Positions 44,725 to 55,362 of a stretch of 64,000 nt of DNA are shown here, piece after piece (the stretch's first letter is position 1; each line of letters starts with the position of its first letter). Made by a program: the position numbers and the translations under genes. Location of the stretch: contig LNGK01000013.1 in the NCBI GenBank assembly GCA_001510575.1, forward strand, positions 1 through 64,000. The letters are read 5' to 3'. This DNA is from Knoxdaviesia capensis (Eukaryota > Ascomycota > Sordariomycetes > Microascales > Gondwanamycetaceae). The notes under the pieces are model-generated. The model was not told where the DNA came from. It did no database searches and was given only the letters and a program-made list of their open reading frames with translations.

Positions 44725-45528
44725 TCACCTCCCTCCGACCTCTTCTCCTCACTGGACTCGATTGTCATAGTCTGTCCGCTCCGACACTTCTCTCTCATGT
44801 CCTTTCCTTCTATCAGTTATATGTCCCATTTTCTCCCCATACTCTTTGATCCCGCCGACCTGGTTCATTTCCTCCTGGCCCATTACAGCGCTGTTCTCTC
44901 TTTCTCCGTCTGGACAGTTAGTGCTTTTGTGTTTGGCGGAATCTGGATGTTATCTGTGTCTTATCATCCTCCTGTTTTTCTTCTTAGCATTGCGGTGGTT
45001 CATGTTGTATCTTTTTTGTTTCCCCATTTCCCGGATGAGGGCCCTGCTTGGGGAATCCGAAGAAAGCTCCCAAAGATTGGCTCTTCTATGGCGATTTTGC
45101 TTTTATTTGCTTCATTTTTTTTCTATGCCCCTGTTGGTCTTCCTATGATATCTTCCTTCACGCAGATGAACTGCGGTTGTTTCTGCTTTGCTCTGCTCGT
45201 GTCTGTCATGATGTTCCTCTCTATCCGTCTTCCGTTTTCCTGCTCAGATTTACCCAGACCATGCATTTCTTCATGATGCAAATATTCTCCCATGTTCGCG
45301 ATCTCATGAAGAGATCTTGTGATGTCCTGTGCATTTTCGAGTCTCTTCTCATGTTCGTATGTCGATCATTACCATACTCCAGAGACTGCACGTCCTGTAT
45401 GACTTCTTTTTGTGAGAACTGCTGTTGCTGTTACGTGGCGCTGTAGCGCGCTGCTCAACGCCGTGCCGAGTCTGTTTCCAGTGGATGGATGGCCTGCATG
45501 TGTTTCATGTAAGAATAATCCTTGTATA
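44725..45528. other. intergenic, convergent 3' flanks of GID4 and TRM11
   Basis: T/C-rich throughout on the plus strand. Open frames here (44797-45276) read as hydrophobic runs due to composition. No gene recognised. Confidence 0.5.
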
Positions 45529-47029
45529 CTATGATTCAAACCCGTTGAAGTAGCTTTTCCGGAACGGATTCAGGGCGTCGGCCGATACTCCACCGGCACC
45601 GGCGGCGGACTCGGCTGCGCGCTCGTCCCGCACACGCTCAAAGGCGGAGACTGCATCCGCATCGACCTCGGCGTCCGGCCGGCGCTCGTAGGTGATGAGG
45701 CGGCGCGACCACTTGTTGAACACCTGGCTGCAGAGCGAGACCTGGCGGAGGGCGGGGTGGGCGGGGATTGGGTACTCGCCGTCGAGCTGGTCGTTGGCGG
45801 CAGGCATCCAGAACGCAAGACGGCCGCCGTCGACAAGCGTGGATGCGGCGAAGGCGAGGATGTCGTCGAGCATGGCGAAGAAGCTGTAGGGCTTTGTGGG
45901 GGGGACGTAGCGGGGGTTTCTAGAAAGAGGGAGGGGGTGTGTTTGGTTAGCGAGACTGCGGCCTCAGGGTTGAAGACGACGGGAAGGCGACAAGGTGGGA
46001 AAAAACATGACCAACGTACAGCGCGCCTTGGATCCCCGCGTCGATCAGGTACTTCTGTTTCTCCGGGTCTTTGCAGCCCAGCACCTTCAAGCCCTCGCGC
46101 ACGCCGTACGGCGGATCACACACGATACCGTCGAACAGGCGGCGCGCCGGCTGCGGAACGCGCACGGGCGAGTTCGTCAAGTCGGCCACAAACATGTCGC
46201 CAAAGCCCGCCTGCAGGCCGTACTGGGCGAAGTTCCCGCGCGCGCTCTCGTCGACGCCGCGCCCGCGCATGCTCCGCCCGTCGATGTCGCTGCCGAACGC
46301 CAGCGCGCCGAACGACGCACACGCCACGGGGAAGCTGGCGGTGCCGGCGAACGGGTCGTAGAACAGCTTGCCGGGGCCGGCCAGCGCAATGTTCGCGGTC
46401 ACGAGGGCGAGCTCGGAGTCCATGCTGGTGGTGCTGATGTAGCGGCGCTTCTTCAGGTCGTAGGTGTTGACCAGCGTGCGGGCGCCGCCGCCGACGAGCC
46501 GGCCGAAGTGGGTGCGCAGCGGGGCGCGCGGCGGCGCATCGGGCGGCGGCGGCGGCGGGGCGGCCCGGCTGCTGGACGGCACGCGGCGCTCCCAGGCCTC
46601 GAACACCGTGAAGGTCTCGGCGGCGGCGGCCGTCAGGTCGATGGCGCCCTCGAAGCCGAGCGGCGCGAAGGCGTGGATCACGGCGACCTTGTCGGCGGGC
46701 GTGCGGGTGCCCTGGAAGCTGTCGACGGCGAAGCGGAACGAGCACGTGCGGTAGGCGGCGCGCTTCCCCTGTGCGCAGGCGGTCACTTGCGCGGCGAGCT
46801 CGGGGATTGAGGGGGCCGACGCCCAGTGCTCGTGGATCGACTGGATGAGGATCGAGCGGCGGATGAGCCGTGCGGCGGCCGCTTCGGACGGGAGCGTCAC
46901 GATGCAGAAAGGCACCTGCAGGTTATGTTCCTTGATGGCCAGGTCGACGCCCTCGACGACCGCCAGGGACTCGAGCTCGGCGATGCGGAAGGACTCGTGC
47001 ACCTGCGAGAAGCGGATGATGAAGTCCAT
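45529..47029 (-). CDS. TRM11: tRNA (guanine-10-N2) methyltransferase catalytic subunit
   Basis: Two exons, complement(45529..45919, 46020..47029), 466 aa. The 100-nt intron uses GTACGT and TTCTAG, joining GIQGAL to NPRYVPPTKPYSFF. N-terminal THUMP-like region (VPFCIVTLPSEAAAARLIRRS; RTCSFRFAVDSFQG). The AdoMet fold shows motif I FYDPFAGTASFPVAC (~residues 220-235) and the catalytic DPPYG (~303-307). With Trm112 the enzyme makes m2G10 on a subset of tRNAs. A Pro-rich insertion (PPPPPPDAPP) precedes the catalytic domain. The start was taken at MDFIIRF, which matches the family opening. It diverges from RPP40 across a 711-base shared upstream region. Confidence 0.95.
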
Positions 47030-47740
47030 GACGCCCAGAAGGAAAAGGAAAGGAGGCGGGCGCTCAGGATATATACGGCCGGGGGTCCTCGTGGGGAAGG
47101 GTGCCTGGGGGGACTTTTGCCCCGCGGAGGTCCGATGAGAGGTGGAAATAGGGCTGAGGGGATGGTAGGGGGAGAGGAGAGCCCGGGTGTTCACAAGATC
47201 CTGAAGAAGTCTTGGCAACAGAGAACTCTGCGGGTTGACATCTTCGGGAGAATTTAGTTGCTTGTAGAATCAGGTGAAACTGAAGCCTCGTGGTGGTTGA
47301 AGCAAACGGAGAGAATGGGTGAGTCCTTGTGGGTGGAAAAAATCTTGACGGGCTAGGGTTAGCGGGGTGCAGTTAGGGTTGATTGGGATCTGGCGGCTGT
47401 AATGAGGATGGAGTAAGAGCTGCCGAATGAATCTGGTTCTGTGTGATGCGAATAATATATCACCGGCAGAGTTTCATCGGTTTGTATGATCTTGTTGCTG
47501 CTGGAATCTGATTCCATTCTGTGATTATCTGATGAGGATATTGCTAGCTGGGAAGCGGTGATCCAAAAAGTGTGACAAAATCTGTGAACATTTTTTCCGA
47601 CCAGGGGAGCTTCGCGACGTTCGGATTTCCTCCTTGATGCATCAGACGACAACCAGTTCCCCTCCTACAAACGCCCCCCGACAAACCGGGAACCATCTTC
47701 TCTGTATCTTTCCCTCATATTTCACACTCCCACAGAAAAG
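47030..47740. other. shared upstream region of TRM11 and RPP40
   Basis: 711 bases between divergent start codons of two tRNA-maturation genes. Two telobox words sit near the middle (47354-47362 and 47373-47380). Nothing else coding. Confidence 0.55.
47354..47380 (+). promoter_or_regulatory. paired telobox-like sites in TRM11-RPP40 promoter
   Basis: TAGGGTTAG and TTAGGGTT ten bases apart, ~325 bases from the TRM11 ATG and ~360 bases from the RPP40 ATG. Telomere-repeat words in promoters are bound by Tbf1-type factors in yeasts; here this is inference. Confidence 0.45.
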
Positions 47741-49123
47741 ATGTTCTCCTTCCCCACGCCGTCGGTGTACCAAACATCGAAATGCTACTTCACCTACGGC
47801 CAGATGGCGCACCTGAGCGCAGACCGCGCCCCACCAACGAGCAAAAAGCCGTGGGCGTGTGTCGCGGGCCAGGACTTCCTGCACACCGTGGACCTGGTGC
47901 TTCCGGAGCCGTGTGCCGAGGCGGTGTTGGAGCGGGTGCGCGCAGCCCCAGCAGCCGTGCCGAATGGTGGCGGGCCCCGGTGGTCGCGGTTCGTGGCGCC
48001 GGTGGCGGCGGTGTTGGAGGGGGAGTTCTTCACGCAGTATGTGAAGACTGGTAAGACTTGCTCGTGTTCTTGGACTTAGCGTTGCAGCGAGGGGGGAAGA
48101 GCTGACGATGTTCGTGCTTAGGGAGCGCGCTGGTGATTTCGGATGCGCGCGATGTGGAGACGAATTTGATCACGTTGAGAAACGGTACGTTGGTGTTTGT
48201 TCTCGCCTACTGATCTGGACTTGTACTGACCTGATTTGCACTTCAGGTGTTCTCGCCATGTACGTCGACAGAGAGACTTACGAGAGGCTTGGTCTTGTGG
48301 GCACCACTCACGGCGTCAAAGGCGCGCGAGGCCTCAAGCCGCGATGGGGTGAGTCCCCTATCACACTGCCTTACAGTATGGAAGAGGAAAGCTAACGGCT
48401 TGACAGTTGTAACCTACGATCTCAAGGAACCGGCTATGCGACCGGGGAAGAAAGGGTTTGATCGCATTCTCTATGGATGTCGCAATGTCTTAAATACGCC
48501 TACAACGTGGCTGTTTTGCAACCCGAGCTTTAGTCGTGAGTTTAACAGCTTCAGAAACGGTTGATACAGTGCCAAAATTCAAGTCTTGATCCTCTAACTA
48601 TACATGCACTATAGAGCCCTCCCCAGACCCGCTCCAAGCACTCAACCCCGAGACCATCGAGGTGACGCCCGAGGTAACCACCATCACCACCGAGATGACC
48701 GCGCTCGACTCGCTCGCGCCGTTCCTGAACACAGCCGGGACAGTCGAGCTGGAAGAAGAACTCGCCAGCCTGTACGAATGGATCTCGATGATCCGGCTGC
48801 ACTCGCCACGGATCGAGAAGGGCGACGCCATCGACCCGTACCTCTCGCGCTACCAGATTCCCCGGCCGTTGGCGGCCACGACAACCGACTCAGGCTCGGC
48901 CGCCAAGCTGGTTCACGTGCGGTGGCAGGGGCTGTTGGCGCCCGAGTGGGCGGTGCGGGTGTTTGCGCAGGCACACACCGCCCTCCCGGCGCACGAGTGG
49001 ATGGCGTTCAGCTCGACGGCGATGGCGAAGGGCGTGTTTGCGGGGGAAGGGTCGGATGTGACGGTGTTACGGCCGCCGAAATCGGGCGGCCAGTACCTCG
49101 TGTGGGAAGTTAAGAAGGAGTGA
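47741..49123 (+). CDS. RPP40: RNase P/MRP protein subunit Rpp40
   Basis: Five exons, 47741..48050, 48122..48184, 48247..48348, 48407..48535 and 48615..49123, 370 aa. The four introns are 58-79 nt and all joins are in frame. The Rpp40 pattern is visible: VLAMYVDRETYERLGLVG, VVTYDLKEPAMRPGKKGFDRILYGCRNVLN, TWLFCNPS, then in the last exon LASLYEWISMIRLHSPRI, DPYLSRYQIP and VRWQGLLAPEWAVRV. Rpp40 belongs to the protein scaffold of RNase P, which cuts the 5' leader from pre-tRNA, and of RNase MRP. Its 3' end faces the ankyrin gene with only 55 bases between the stop codons. Confidence 0.9.
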
Positions 49124-49178
49124 CCGCACAGTTTCAAGTCGTTCCAGTTCATGAAAATCGGTGTTTGCTGTGTATAGA

Positions 49179-49856
49179 TCATGTCTGGCGCTGGCGCACG
49201 TTCCGGTCCCCCTGGGCAAAACCCTGGTCGGCCAAGGCTTCCTCGACAAGCTTGCGGAGCGCGGCCTGGCCGTCGGCGCTCTGCAGGTCCTCCCGCTCCG
49301 ACAGCTCCCGGATCTTTTGTTGCAGGTCGGTGTTGATATGCAGAGTCTGGCTACCGTCGTCGTCGTCGTCATCGCCGGTCTCCTCGTCCACCGAGCTCAC
49401 GGAGATCTTCAGACCCTCCGGCGGAGGCGGCGCCGTCCCGTTGAGCACGGCAGCCACACCGCCGGTCTCGTCGGGAAAGCGCTCAGCCTCAACCTGCGCC
49501 AGATACGCCGCGACCGCGGGGAAGTCGTCCTCGGCGGCAATCTTCTCGCGGGCCGTCATGCCCTCGTCGCCGCGCAACATGATATCGGCGCCCAGCTCCT
49601 CGACGAGCACGCGGGCCACGTCGACCGACTCGGCGACGAACAGCGCCGACTCGCCGTCTTCGTCGCGCAGGTCCGGGCTGACGCCGAAGTCGCGGATCAG
49701 GGCGCGCAGCAGGTCGACGTGGTTGTAGCTGACGGCGGCGTGCACGAGCGAGTAGCCGTGGTCGTCTTGGGCGGAGGCGAGCGCCGGGGTTTCGCGGAGG
49801 AGCGGGACCAGGGCCGGGTTGTTGTCGGCGGCCAGGAGGAACGGGTTTGGAGGCAT
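49179..49856 (-). CDS. small ankyrin-repeat protein
   Basis: Single exon, 225 aa. Two to three ankyrin repeats occupy residues ~5-125: DDHGYSLVHAAVSYNHVDLLRALI, DEDGESALFVAESVDVARVLVEE, GDEGMTAREKIAAEDDFPAVAAYL. The tail is acidic (ETGDDDDDDG) followed by a helical segment (DLQQKIRELSEREDLQ). Size and layout recall the yeast YCR051W/Yar1 type of small ankyrin proteins. A role as a chaperone-like or adaptor protein is possible but not shown. It overlaps, or nearly overlaps, the RPP40 3' end. Confidence 0.85.
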   Translation of the reverse strand: MPPNPFLLAADNNPALVPLLRETPALASAQDDHGYSLVHAAVSYNHVDLLRALIRDFGVSPDLRDEDGESALFVAESVDVARVLVEELGADIMLRGDEGMTAREKIAAEDDFPAVAAYLAQVEAERFPDETGGVAAVLNGTAPPPPEGLKISVSSVDEETGDDDDDDGSQTLHINTDLQQKIRELSEREDLQSADGQAALRKLVEEALADQGFAQGDRNVRQRQT

Positions 49857-50073
49857 TGTGATTTAAGGATGGAAGTGGTGGGAGAATAGGAAATGGAATT
49901 GAACCGGAAGAAAAGAAGCCTGGGATTATGAATATTGCAGGTGATGATACAAAATGGTGAAATAAAACAAAACTTGGGTGAAAGAACCAAGGAAGCTTGA
50001 AGGAACAGAAGGCAAAATAAAATGCCCCTCCAAAAAAAAAAAAAAAAGAAGGGTTTGTGGAACCTTCCTCAGA

Positions 50074-50081
50074 TTTAGGGT
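50074..50081 (+). promoter_or_regulatory. telobox-like site in ankyrin-TRL1 promoter
   Basis: TTAGGGTT between divergent genes, 100 bases upstream of the TRL1-side TATA box. Confidence 0.4.
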
Positions 50082-50181
50082 TGGCCTAAACCTCCTTCCA
50101 ACATTTCTTTGGCGGGGAGAAAAGTCGACTATATCAATTTATTTTTGTTAAAGCCATCACCAACACTCAACTTTCTTCCTC

Positions 50182-50190
50182 TATAAATAT
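50182..50190 (+). promoter_or_regulatory. TATA box candidate for TRL1
   Basis: TATAAATAT about 315 bases upstream of the first possible TRL1 ATG (50499) and 560 bases upstream of the preferred ATG (50745). Confidence 0.45.
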
Positions 50191-50744
50191 CCCAATTGTG
50201 CAGCCACAGCGAGATTTCCAGCCTCAACTTCTTAAAACTCCGCCTTGCTTTTTATCTTGTTTCTCTCCAGGCACAATTTCACATAGTGAAAAATACAGGG
50301 AATATAAGTCCTCCACTGCCGTCCTCTAAAAGCTGCCTCCTAGCACAGCCCACCCTAAACTACAATCTCTGGGACAAGGCAGAAGCGATCTTCTTTTTTC
50401 CGGGCCTTGCTGAAAGAGTCATCGGCACAGATCCAAGCACTCTACGAGTAAGTGGCTGATGTATAGTCGTTCATTTTTTTTTCTCTTTCAATATCACCAT
50501 GCTTTGCATTAAACGCTCTTGCAAAGCTAAAGCATATATGTATCGCCCCCGCCACTCTCTTCTCACTAACATTCGCCTGAAAGAGGGTACATCACGATCA
50601 GCACTGATACCAACACCATCACCAGCATCAAGCTTCGTTCGCTGCTACTACACCCCTTCTACAGCATCACCAAGAGCGAGGAAGAAGACTCCAGCCATCA
50701 TTCACACGTCAGCTCTCACCACCAACGCATCTCCCCTCTCCAAA

Positions 50745-53159
50745 ATGGCGGCCACTACCGCCCCGTACGTCCAACAGGATGTGCAAAAGGTCACAGCCAT
50801 GATCAATTCCCTTGATGAGGCCCGGAACAACAAGGGCAAGGCCTTTCCGGGAGTTAAGAAAAGCACATTCAAGGTGAAAGGATCTAAGACCAACGCCAGC
50901 GTCGACTCGTGGAAGATGCAGGAGTGGGACTACAAGCGCCGGGATCTTCCCACCTATGCACGCGGCCTGTTTACCACCGTCAACCAGGCCCATGTGCCCG
51001 AGATTGCCGTGCGCGGCTACGACAAGTTCTTCAACATCGACGAGGTCCACGAGACCAAGTGGGAGAACATCCTCACTAAGACCCAGGGACCGTACGAGCT
51101 GACGTTGAAAGAGAACGGCTGCATCATCTTCGTCTCGGGTCTCGATGACGGCACGCTCATTGTCTGCAGCAAGCACTCGACTGGCGACCGGTCTGACGTT
51201 GAGCTGTCGCATGCTTCTGCTGCGGAGAACCGCCTCCACGAGCAGCTGGCCAAGATCGGCAAGACGCCGGCTGATCTTGCCTACGAGCTTCGCCGGAGAA
51301 ACGTGACGGCGGTTGCCGAACTGTGTGACGACGAGTTCGAGGAGCACGTTCTTGCCTACGGCCCGGACGAGGCCGGCCTGTATCTGCACGGCATGAACCT
51401 GAATCTGCCCGGCTTTGCTACCTACCCCAGCAAGTTTGTCCAGGAGTTTGCCCAGGCGTGGGGCTTCCGCGAGACCGGCCTGATTGAGATGCAGGACGTC
51501 AATGAAGTCAAGGCCTTCCTCGAAGACGCTGCCGAGACTGGTGCTCACGGCGGTCGCGATGTTGAGGGCTTCGTGATCCGGTGCAAGATGTCGCCTAACC
51601 CGGGCACTCTTCCCTATGAGGATTGGTTCTTCAAGTACAAGTTCGAGGAGCCGTACTTGATGTACCGTCAGTGGCGTGAGTGCACGCGGGCTCTGATCAT
51701 GGCAAAGCAGCCGCGCTACAAGAAGCACAAGAAGATCACCGAAGAGTATCTGGCGTATGCGAAGAAGCGATTGGTAGCCGATCCGAAGTTGGGGGCCCAG
51801 TTCACCCAGAACCACGGCATCATCGCTCTCCGGAACGATTTTCTGGCTTACAAGAACATGAAGGGGTCTGATGCTGCGAACCTTGAGGCCGACGATGCTC
51901 CGGCCACCCAGGTGACTGGCAACGTCATACTGGTACCCATTTCAACCATTGGCTGCGGCAAGACCACCATTGCGCTGGCCCTGAGCGAGCTGTTTGGCTG
52001 GGGCCACATTCAAAACGACAACATCTCCGGCAAGGGCCGCCCGCCGCGCTTTGCCCGCATGTGCATGGAGACGCTGTCCCACCAGCCGGTGGTGGTGGCG
52101 GACCGCAACAACGCCGGAAAACACGAGCGAGAGCAGATCATCGCCGACACCAAGGCCATCGACGCCGCCGTGCGGCTCGTCGCCCTCAGCTTCCGCCACG
52201 ACGCCGCGAACCTCAATGACGTGCGCACGCTGACGCGCAACCGCGTGGCTCTGCGCGGCGACAACCACCAGACCATCCACGCGGCCACCGATCAGCGCAA
52301 GTTCATCGGCATCATGGAGAACTTCATCAAGCGCTTCGAGCCGTGCAACCCGGACCAGGGGCCCGATGACGGCTTCGACGCTGTCATCGAGCTCGACCCG
52401 CTGGCCGGCAGCCGCGTGAACCTAGAGACGATCATCAAGCAGCTGCACGAGCTGTACCCGAACCTGATCACCGAGATTCCCGACGAAGGGCTGATGGACC
52501 TCGCGATTAAGCACGCGCTGGAATACAAGCCTGACTTCCACCACTCGATCCCCGACCGCCAGAATCCCCGTGCCGGTGGAACTGCGAAACAGCCCCAGCC
52601 CCGGCCGGCCGGCCCCAAGAAGCAGCCGCTGGAGTACCTTTCGGTCAGTGTGCCGCCGACCGATGTGGTGGCGCTGCTGGACAGCACATTCCAGTCGGTG
52701 AACGCGACGGCCTCGCACATGTACACGCAGCTCAAAGCGGCGCGGCGCGTGCAGGCCAAGTTCCACGTGACGCTGATGCACCGCGCCGCGACGAAAGCGC
52801 ACCCGGAGCTGTGGGCGAAGTACCGCGACCTGCACCAGGCGGCGGTCGACCAGACCGGCGATGTGGATGCGCAGCTGGGCACGTGCGACGTGCAGCTGGA
52901 GCGGGTTGTCTGGGACGCGCGCATCATGGCGATTGTGGTGCGGCTCATCGACAAGTCCGCCACGTGGGAGTGCGTCAACCGCGTCGCGCACATCACCGTC
53001 GGCACGCGCGACGATACCGTCAAGCCGAAGGAGAGCAACGACCTGCTGGCCCGGTGGCTGGACCAGGGCGTCGGCGGCGGGGTGTCGGAGGCGGTGTTTG
53101 AGCGGCGGCCGCTGGTTAACGGTGTTGTGCGGGGTGTTACGAATTCGTTCCAGCGGTGA
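50745..53159 (+). CDS. TRL1: fungal tRNA ligase
   Basis: Single exon, 804 aa from the ATG at 50745, which has a good CCAAAATGGC context. Three enzymatic domains in order: adenylyltransferase/ligase with motif I KENGCIIF (nucleotidyl Lys ~residue 122) and ERFVIRC-like motif VEGFVIRCKM; polynucleotide kinase with P-loop GCGKTTIAL (~403-411); cyclic phosphodiesterase with two H-x-T motifs, HVTLM (~674) and HITVG (~749). It heals and seals tRNA exons after intron removal and, in yeast, HAC1 mRNA in the unfolded protein response. The frame is open for 82 further codons upstream to an ATG at 50499; that extension is basic and may be a mitochondrial presequence of a longer isoform. Confidence 0.95.
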   Translation: MAATTAPYVQQDVQKVTAMINSLDEARNNKGKAFPGVKKSTFKVKGSKTNASVDSWKMQEWDYKRRDLPTYARGLFTTVNQAHVPEIAVRGYDKFFNIDEVHETKWENILTKTQGPYELTLKENGCIIFVSGLDDGTLIVCSKHSTGDRSDVELSHASAAENRLHEQLAKIGKTPADLAYELRRRNVTAVAELCDDEFEEHVLAYGPDEAGLYLHGMNLNLPGFATYPSKFVQEFAQAWGFRETGLIEMQDVNEVKAFLEDAAETGAHGGRDVEGFVIRCKMSPNPGTLPYEDWFFKYKFEEPYLMYRQWRECTRALIMAKQPRYKKHKKITEEYLAYAKKRLVADPKLGAQFTQNHGIIALRNDFLAYKNMKGSDAANLEADDAPATQVTGNVILVPISTIGCGKTTIALALSELFGWGHIQNDNISGKGRPPRFARMCMETLSHQPVVVADRNNAGKHEREQIIADTKAIDAAVRLVALSFRHDAANLNDVRTLTRNRVALRGDNHQTIHAATDQRKFIGIMENFIKRFEPCNPDQGPDDGFDAVIELDPLAGSRVNLETIIKQLHELYPNLITEIPDEGLMDLAIKHALEYKPDFHHSIPDRQNPRAGGTAKQPQPRPAGPKKQPLEYLSVSVPPTDVVALLDSTFQSVNATASHMYTQLKAARRVQAKFHVTLMHRAATKAHPELWAKYRDLHQAAVDQTGDVDAQLGTCDVQLERVVWDARIMAIVVRLIDKSATWECVNRVAHITVGTRDDTVKPKESNDLLARWLDQGVGGGVSEAVFERRPLVNGVVRGVTNSFQR

Positions 53160-53700
53160 GCGGAGGGGGGAGGTGAGGCAGGTCGTTGGTTGGTAGTCGG
53201 ATTTACTTGCATGTTTCATATCGCCGCTCATACCCCCTTTTGTACGTTTTCTTTTCCTCTTTTCAAAGCGCTGCAATATCAAGAAGTTGTAGAAGAGTCA
53301 ACATGTGCAGTTCAAACAGAACGGAAAGCTTGTGATCAGGATAAATCAGGAGCTGGTCAAGCCAGGCTCTGTAGGAATAAAGGAAGTAGTATGTATGGTG
53401 TCTTCGACGGAAAACAGCACTTGGAAGGAAAAAATACCAACTAAACAGGAGCTAAACCCGTAGAAAACGGAGTATGCAGAGAGAGTAATGATGATGACGG
53501 TGAGCGTGTCGAGACACAGAAAGATATAGATACATGCAGAAACAGAGAAAGCCAACACAGACACCCAGGAACAGAACGCAACAGAAACAATAAGAGGGGG
53601 TAAGGCGTATCAGATACGAGAAGATTCAGCAAACAGCATAAAACATGGCAACAAGAAAAGAACGGGAAAAAAAGTATGCGCAGGACAGCCGGCCAGGGCA
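53160..53700. other. intergenic, convergent 3' flanks
   Basis: 541 bases between the ends of TRL1 (+) and the DUF4870-like gene (-), A-rich on the plus strand. No gene seen. Confidence 0.5.
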
Positions 53701-54395
53701 CTACTCGTCGTCGAGGAAGCGGCTGGCTATCCGGCCGAAGAACGGCACTTCGTAGCGGTCGAGGGTGTCGGCGTCCTTGTAGGCCTTGAAGGCGAGCCAG
53801 GCCATCAGGGCGAGGTCGCCGAGGAAGAACACCCAGCCGAGGAAGGCGGAGAAGGAGAAGATGATGTGCAGGAAGACGAGGACGGTGAAGAGGAGGCTGG
53901 ATTGCCAGGCGTGGAATCTGCGAGGTGAGAGTGTGCGTTGTGTTAGTATGTGAGCAACGGCAACGCGGAAGACGGCCCCGGGACGGAGAGAGAGGGAGAG
54001 AGAGAGAGAGCATACCGGACGTAGTCGCTATTCCGCTCGGCAATCAGCAGGAATATAGCCCCCAGCGGCGGGAACGCCAGGTACGCCAAGCACGCCTCGT
54101 AGTCCAGACGGATACCCAGGCTCGTATCGAACTCGCTGACGCCCTCGCGGTTCCCCGCGGCGCCGTTCTCGGCGGCGCTGGCACTGCCGCCGGGGAACGA
54201 GCCGGGCAGGGTGGGCTGCCAGCCGCGCTGCGGCTGCGGGTGCTGCAGCGGCGGCGGCGACGGGCGCACGCCGGGCGAGAACGAGCGGCGCACGTAGTCG
54301 ATCGACGTGCGTGGCGAGGCCGTGTTGGCGTCGTTTGCGGGCGAGAAGGTGCGGGTGTTCTCCGGCGGGGAGGATTGGTAAGGGGCGAAGTCCAT
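53701..54395 (-). CDS. DUF4870/UPF0132-like small membrane protein
   Basis: Two exons, complement(53701..53917, 54016..54395), 198 aa. The 98-nt intron runs from GTATGC to CTCGCAG, joining SDYVR to FHAWQSSLLF. The first ~100 residues are a Ser/Pro-rich disordered region (FAPYQSSPPENTRTF, PSPPPLQHPQPQ). Then three hydrophobic segments: YEACLAYLAFPPLGAIFLLI, SLLFTVLVFLHIIFSF and FLGWVFFLGDLALMAWLAF, with the family motif FHAWQS between the first two. It ends with an amphipathic tail (VPFFGRIASRFLDDE). The family is widespread and uncharacterised. Confidence 0.85.
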
Positions 54396-54398
54396 GGT

Positions 54399-54429
<31 letters not shown>

Positions 54430-55362
54430 GATAGGTGCGGGTAGGTTGGGTGTGGAGGGGTGGGAGTACTGGCTCGGCAGATCCGGGGGTGCGAGGATCT
54501 TGCGTCAGCTGGGCCGTGCTTGGGCTCCCGGGGGTCGGCGCAGATGGTTGCGGCGAGGATACGAGAGGAAGATCGGAGGACCGGCCGGGGTGAGCAAGGT
54601 CGTCTGTCGTCGTGGGAACACAACAAGAGGGAAGCTTGCGCGCCGCTCGGCAGCTGCCTAGAATTCAACCCGCTAGCAAACGGCTAGCCTTTGTTTGTGT
54701 GTGCGTGCGTGCGCGGAGGAATGCTGCTGCTGCTGCTGCTACTGCAGGAGACGTGTTAGCCGGTTACGGGTTTGCTTAGATCTCGCGGCTGTGTCTCGTT
54801 GTTGGTTTGTTCGCTGTGGCGTTTATCAGGAATAACTAGTTTCTCACGGGATGAGAACAGGATCCAGTCAACGGGGGTGATTGTTTTGACCGGGAGGAAC
54901 GAGACAACACAAAAAATGGTGAAGGGATGGATGATCATGAGCTGGGTTTAATTTAAAAGCTTGTAACGTAGTAGCAGCAAAAAGCGTACGCGTGGAGCTT
55001 GTGGAAGCTCTTGCTTTCGGGGACGTGCAGCTGGTGGCGGCTGGCGGCAGCTGGCCCCCATTTTTACGAGAGACAGCTTCCATCAGGAGAGTTCATACGA
55101 ACGCATGGGAAAATAACGTGCAAACGGGAAGCAAACGAGAAGCGGAATGCTGGTGTGCAGGATACCGATATTTTCAAAAAGTGAGATCAATAGTATCACG
55201 GTCATTTTCAAGACTGTAAACGCGTCCGTCGTATAGTACAGTTTATTTGCCATTGCCAACACCAGAAATATATGCATACAAAATGGCTAGCACATCAGAA
55301 AGCAACAGGAAAGAAAAGGGAAAATATAATGTACATGTACAGGGAGTTGCACCAGCAGCACC
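54396..55362. other. intergenic between DUF4870-like and uL10m genes
   Basis: Promoter side of the DUF4870-like gene, with the TG tract and a CTG trinucleotide run (~54722-54741). The right part is the 3' flank of the uL10m gene. No gene recognised. Confidence 0.5.
54399..54425. repeat. (TG)13 microsatellite touching a start codon
   Basis: About 13 TG units begin three bases upstream of the reverse-strand ATG at 54395, so the mRNA would carry (AC)n right before its start codon. Confidence 0.85.

Larger units (their letters stand above)
49857..50744. other. shared upstream region of ankyrin gene and TRL1
   Basis: Contains an A run (50032-50046), a telobox TTAGGGTT (50074-50081) and TATAAATAT (50182-50190). 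From 50499 to 50744 an open frame continues straight into TRL1 (see finding). A GTAAGT at 50451-50456 could start a leader intron with an ACTAAC branch site near 50567. Confidence 0.5.

Noticed and set aside
44797..45446. Overlapping hydrophobic frames downstream of GID4
   Set aside because: Same T/C-rich artefact; three overlapping frames look equally membrane-like.
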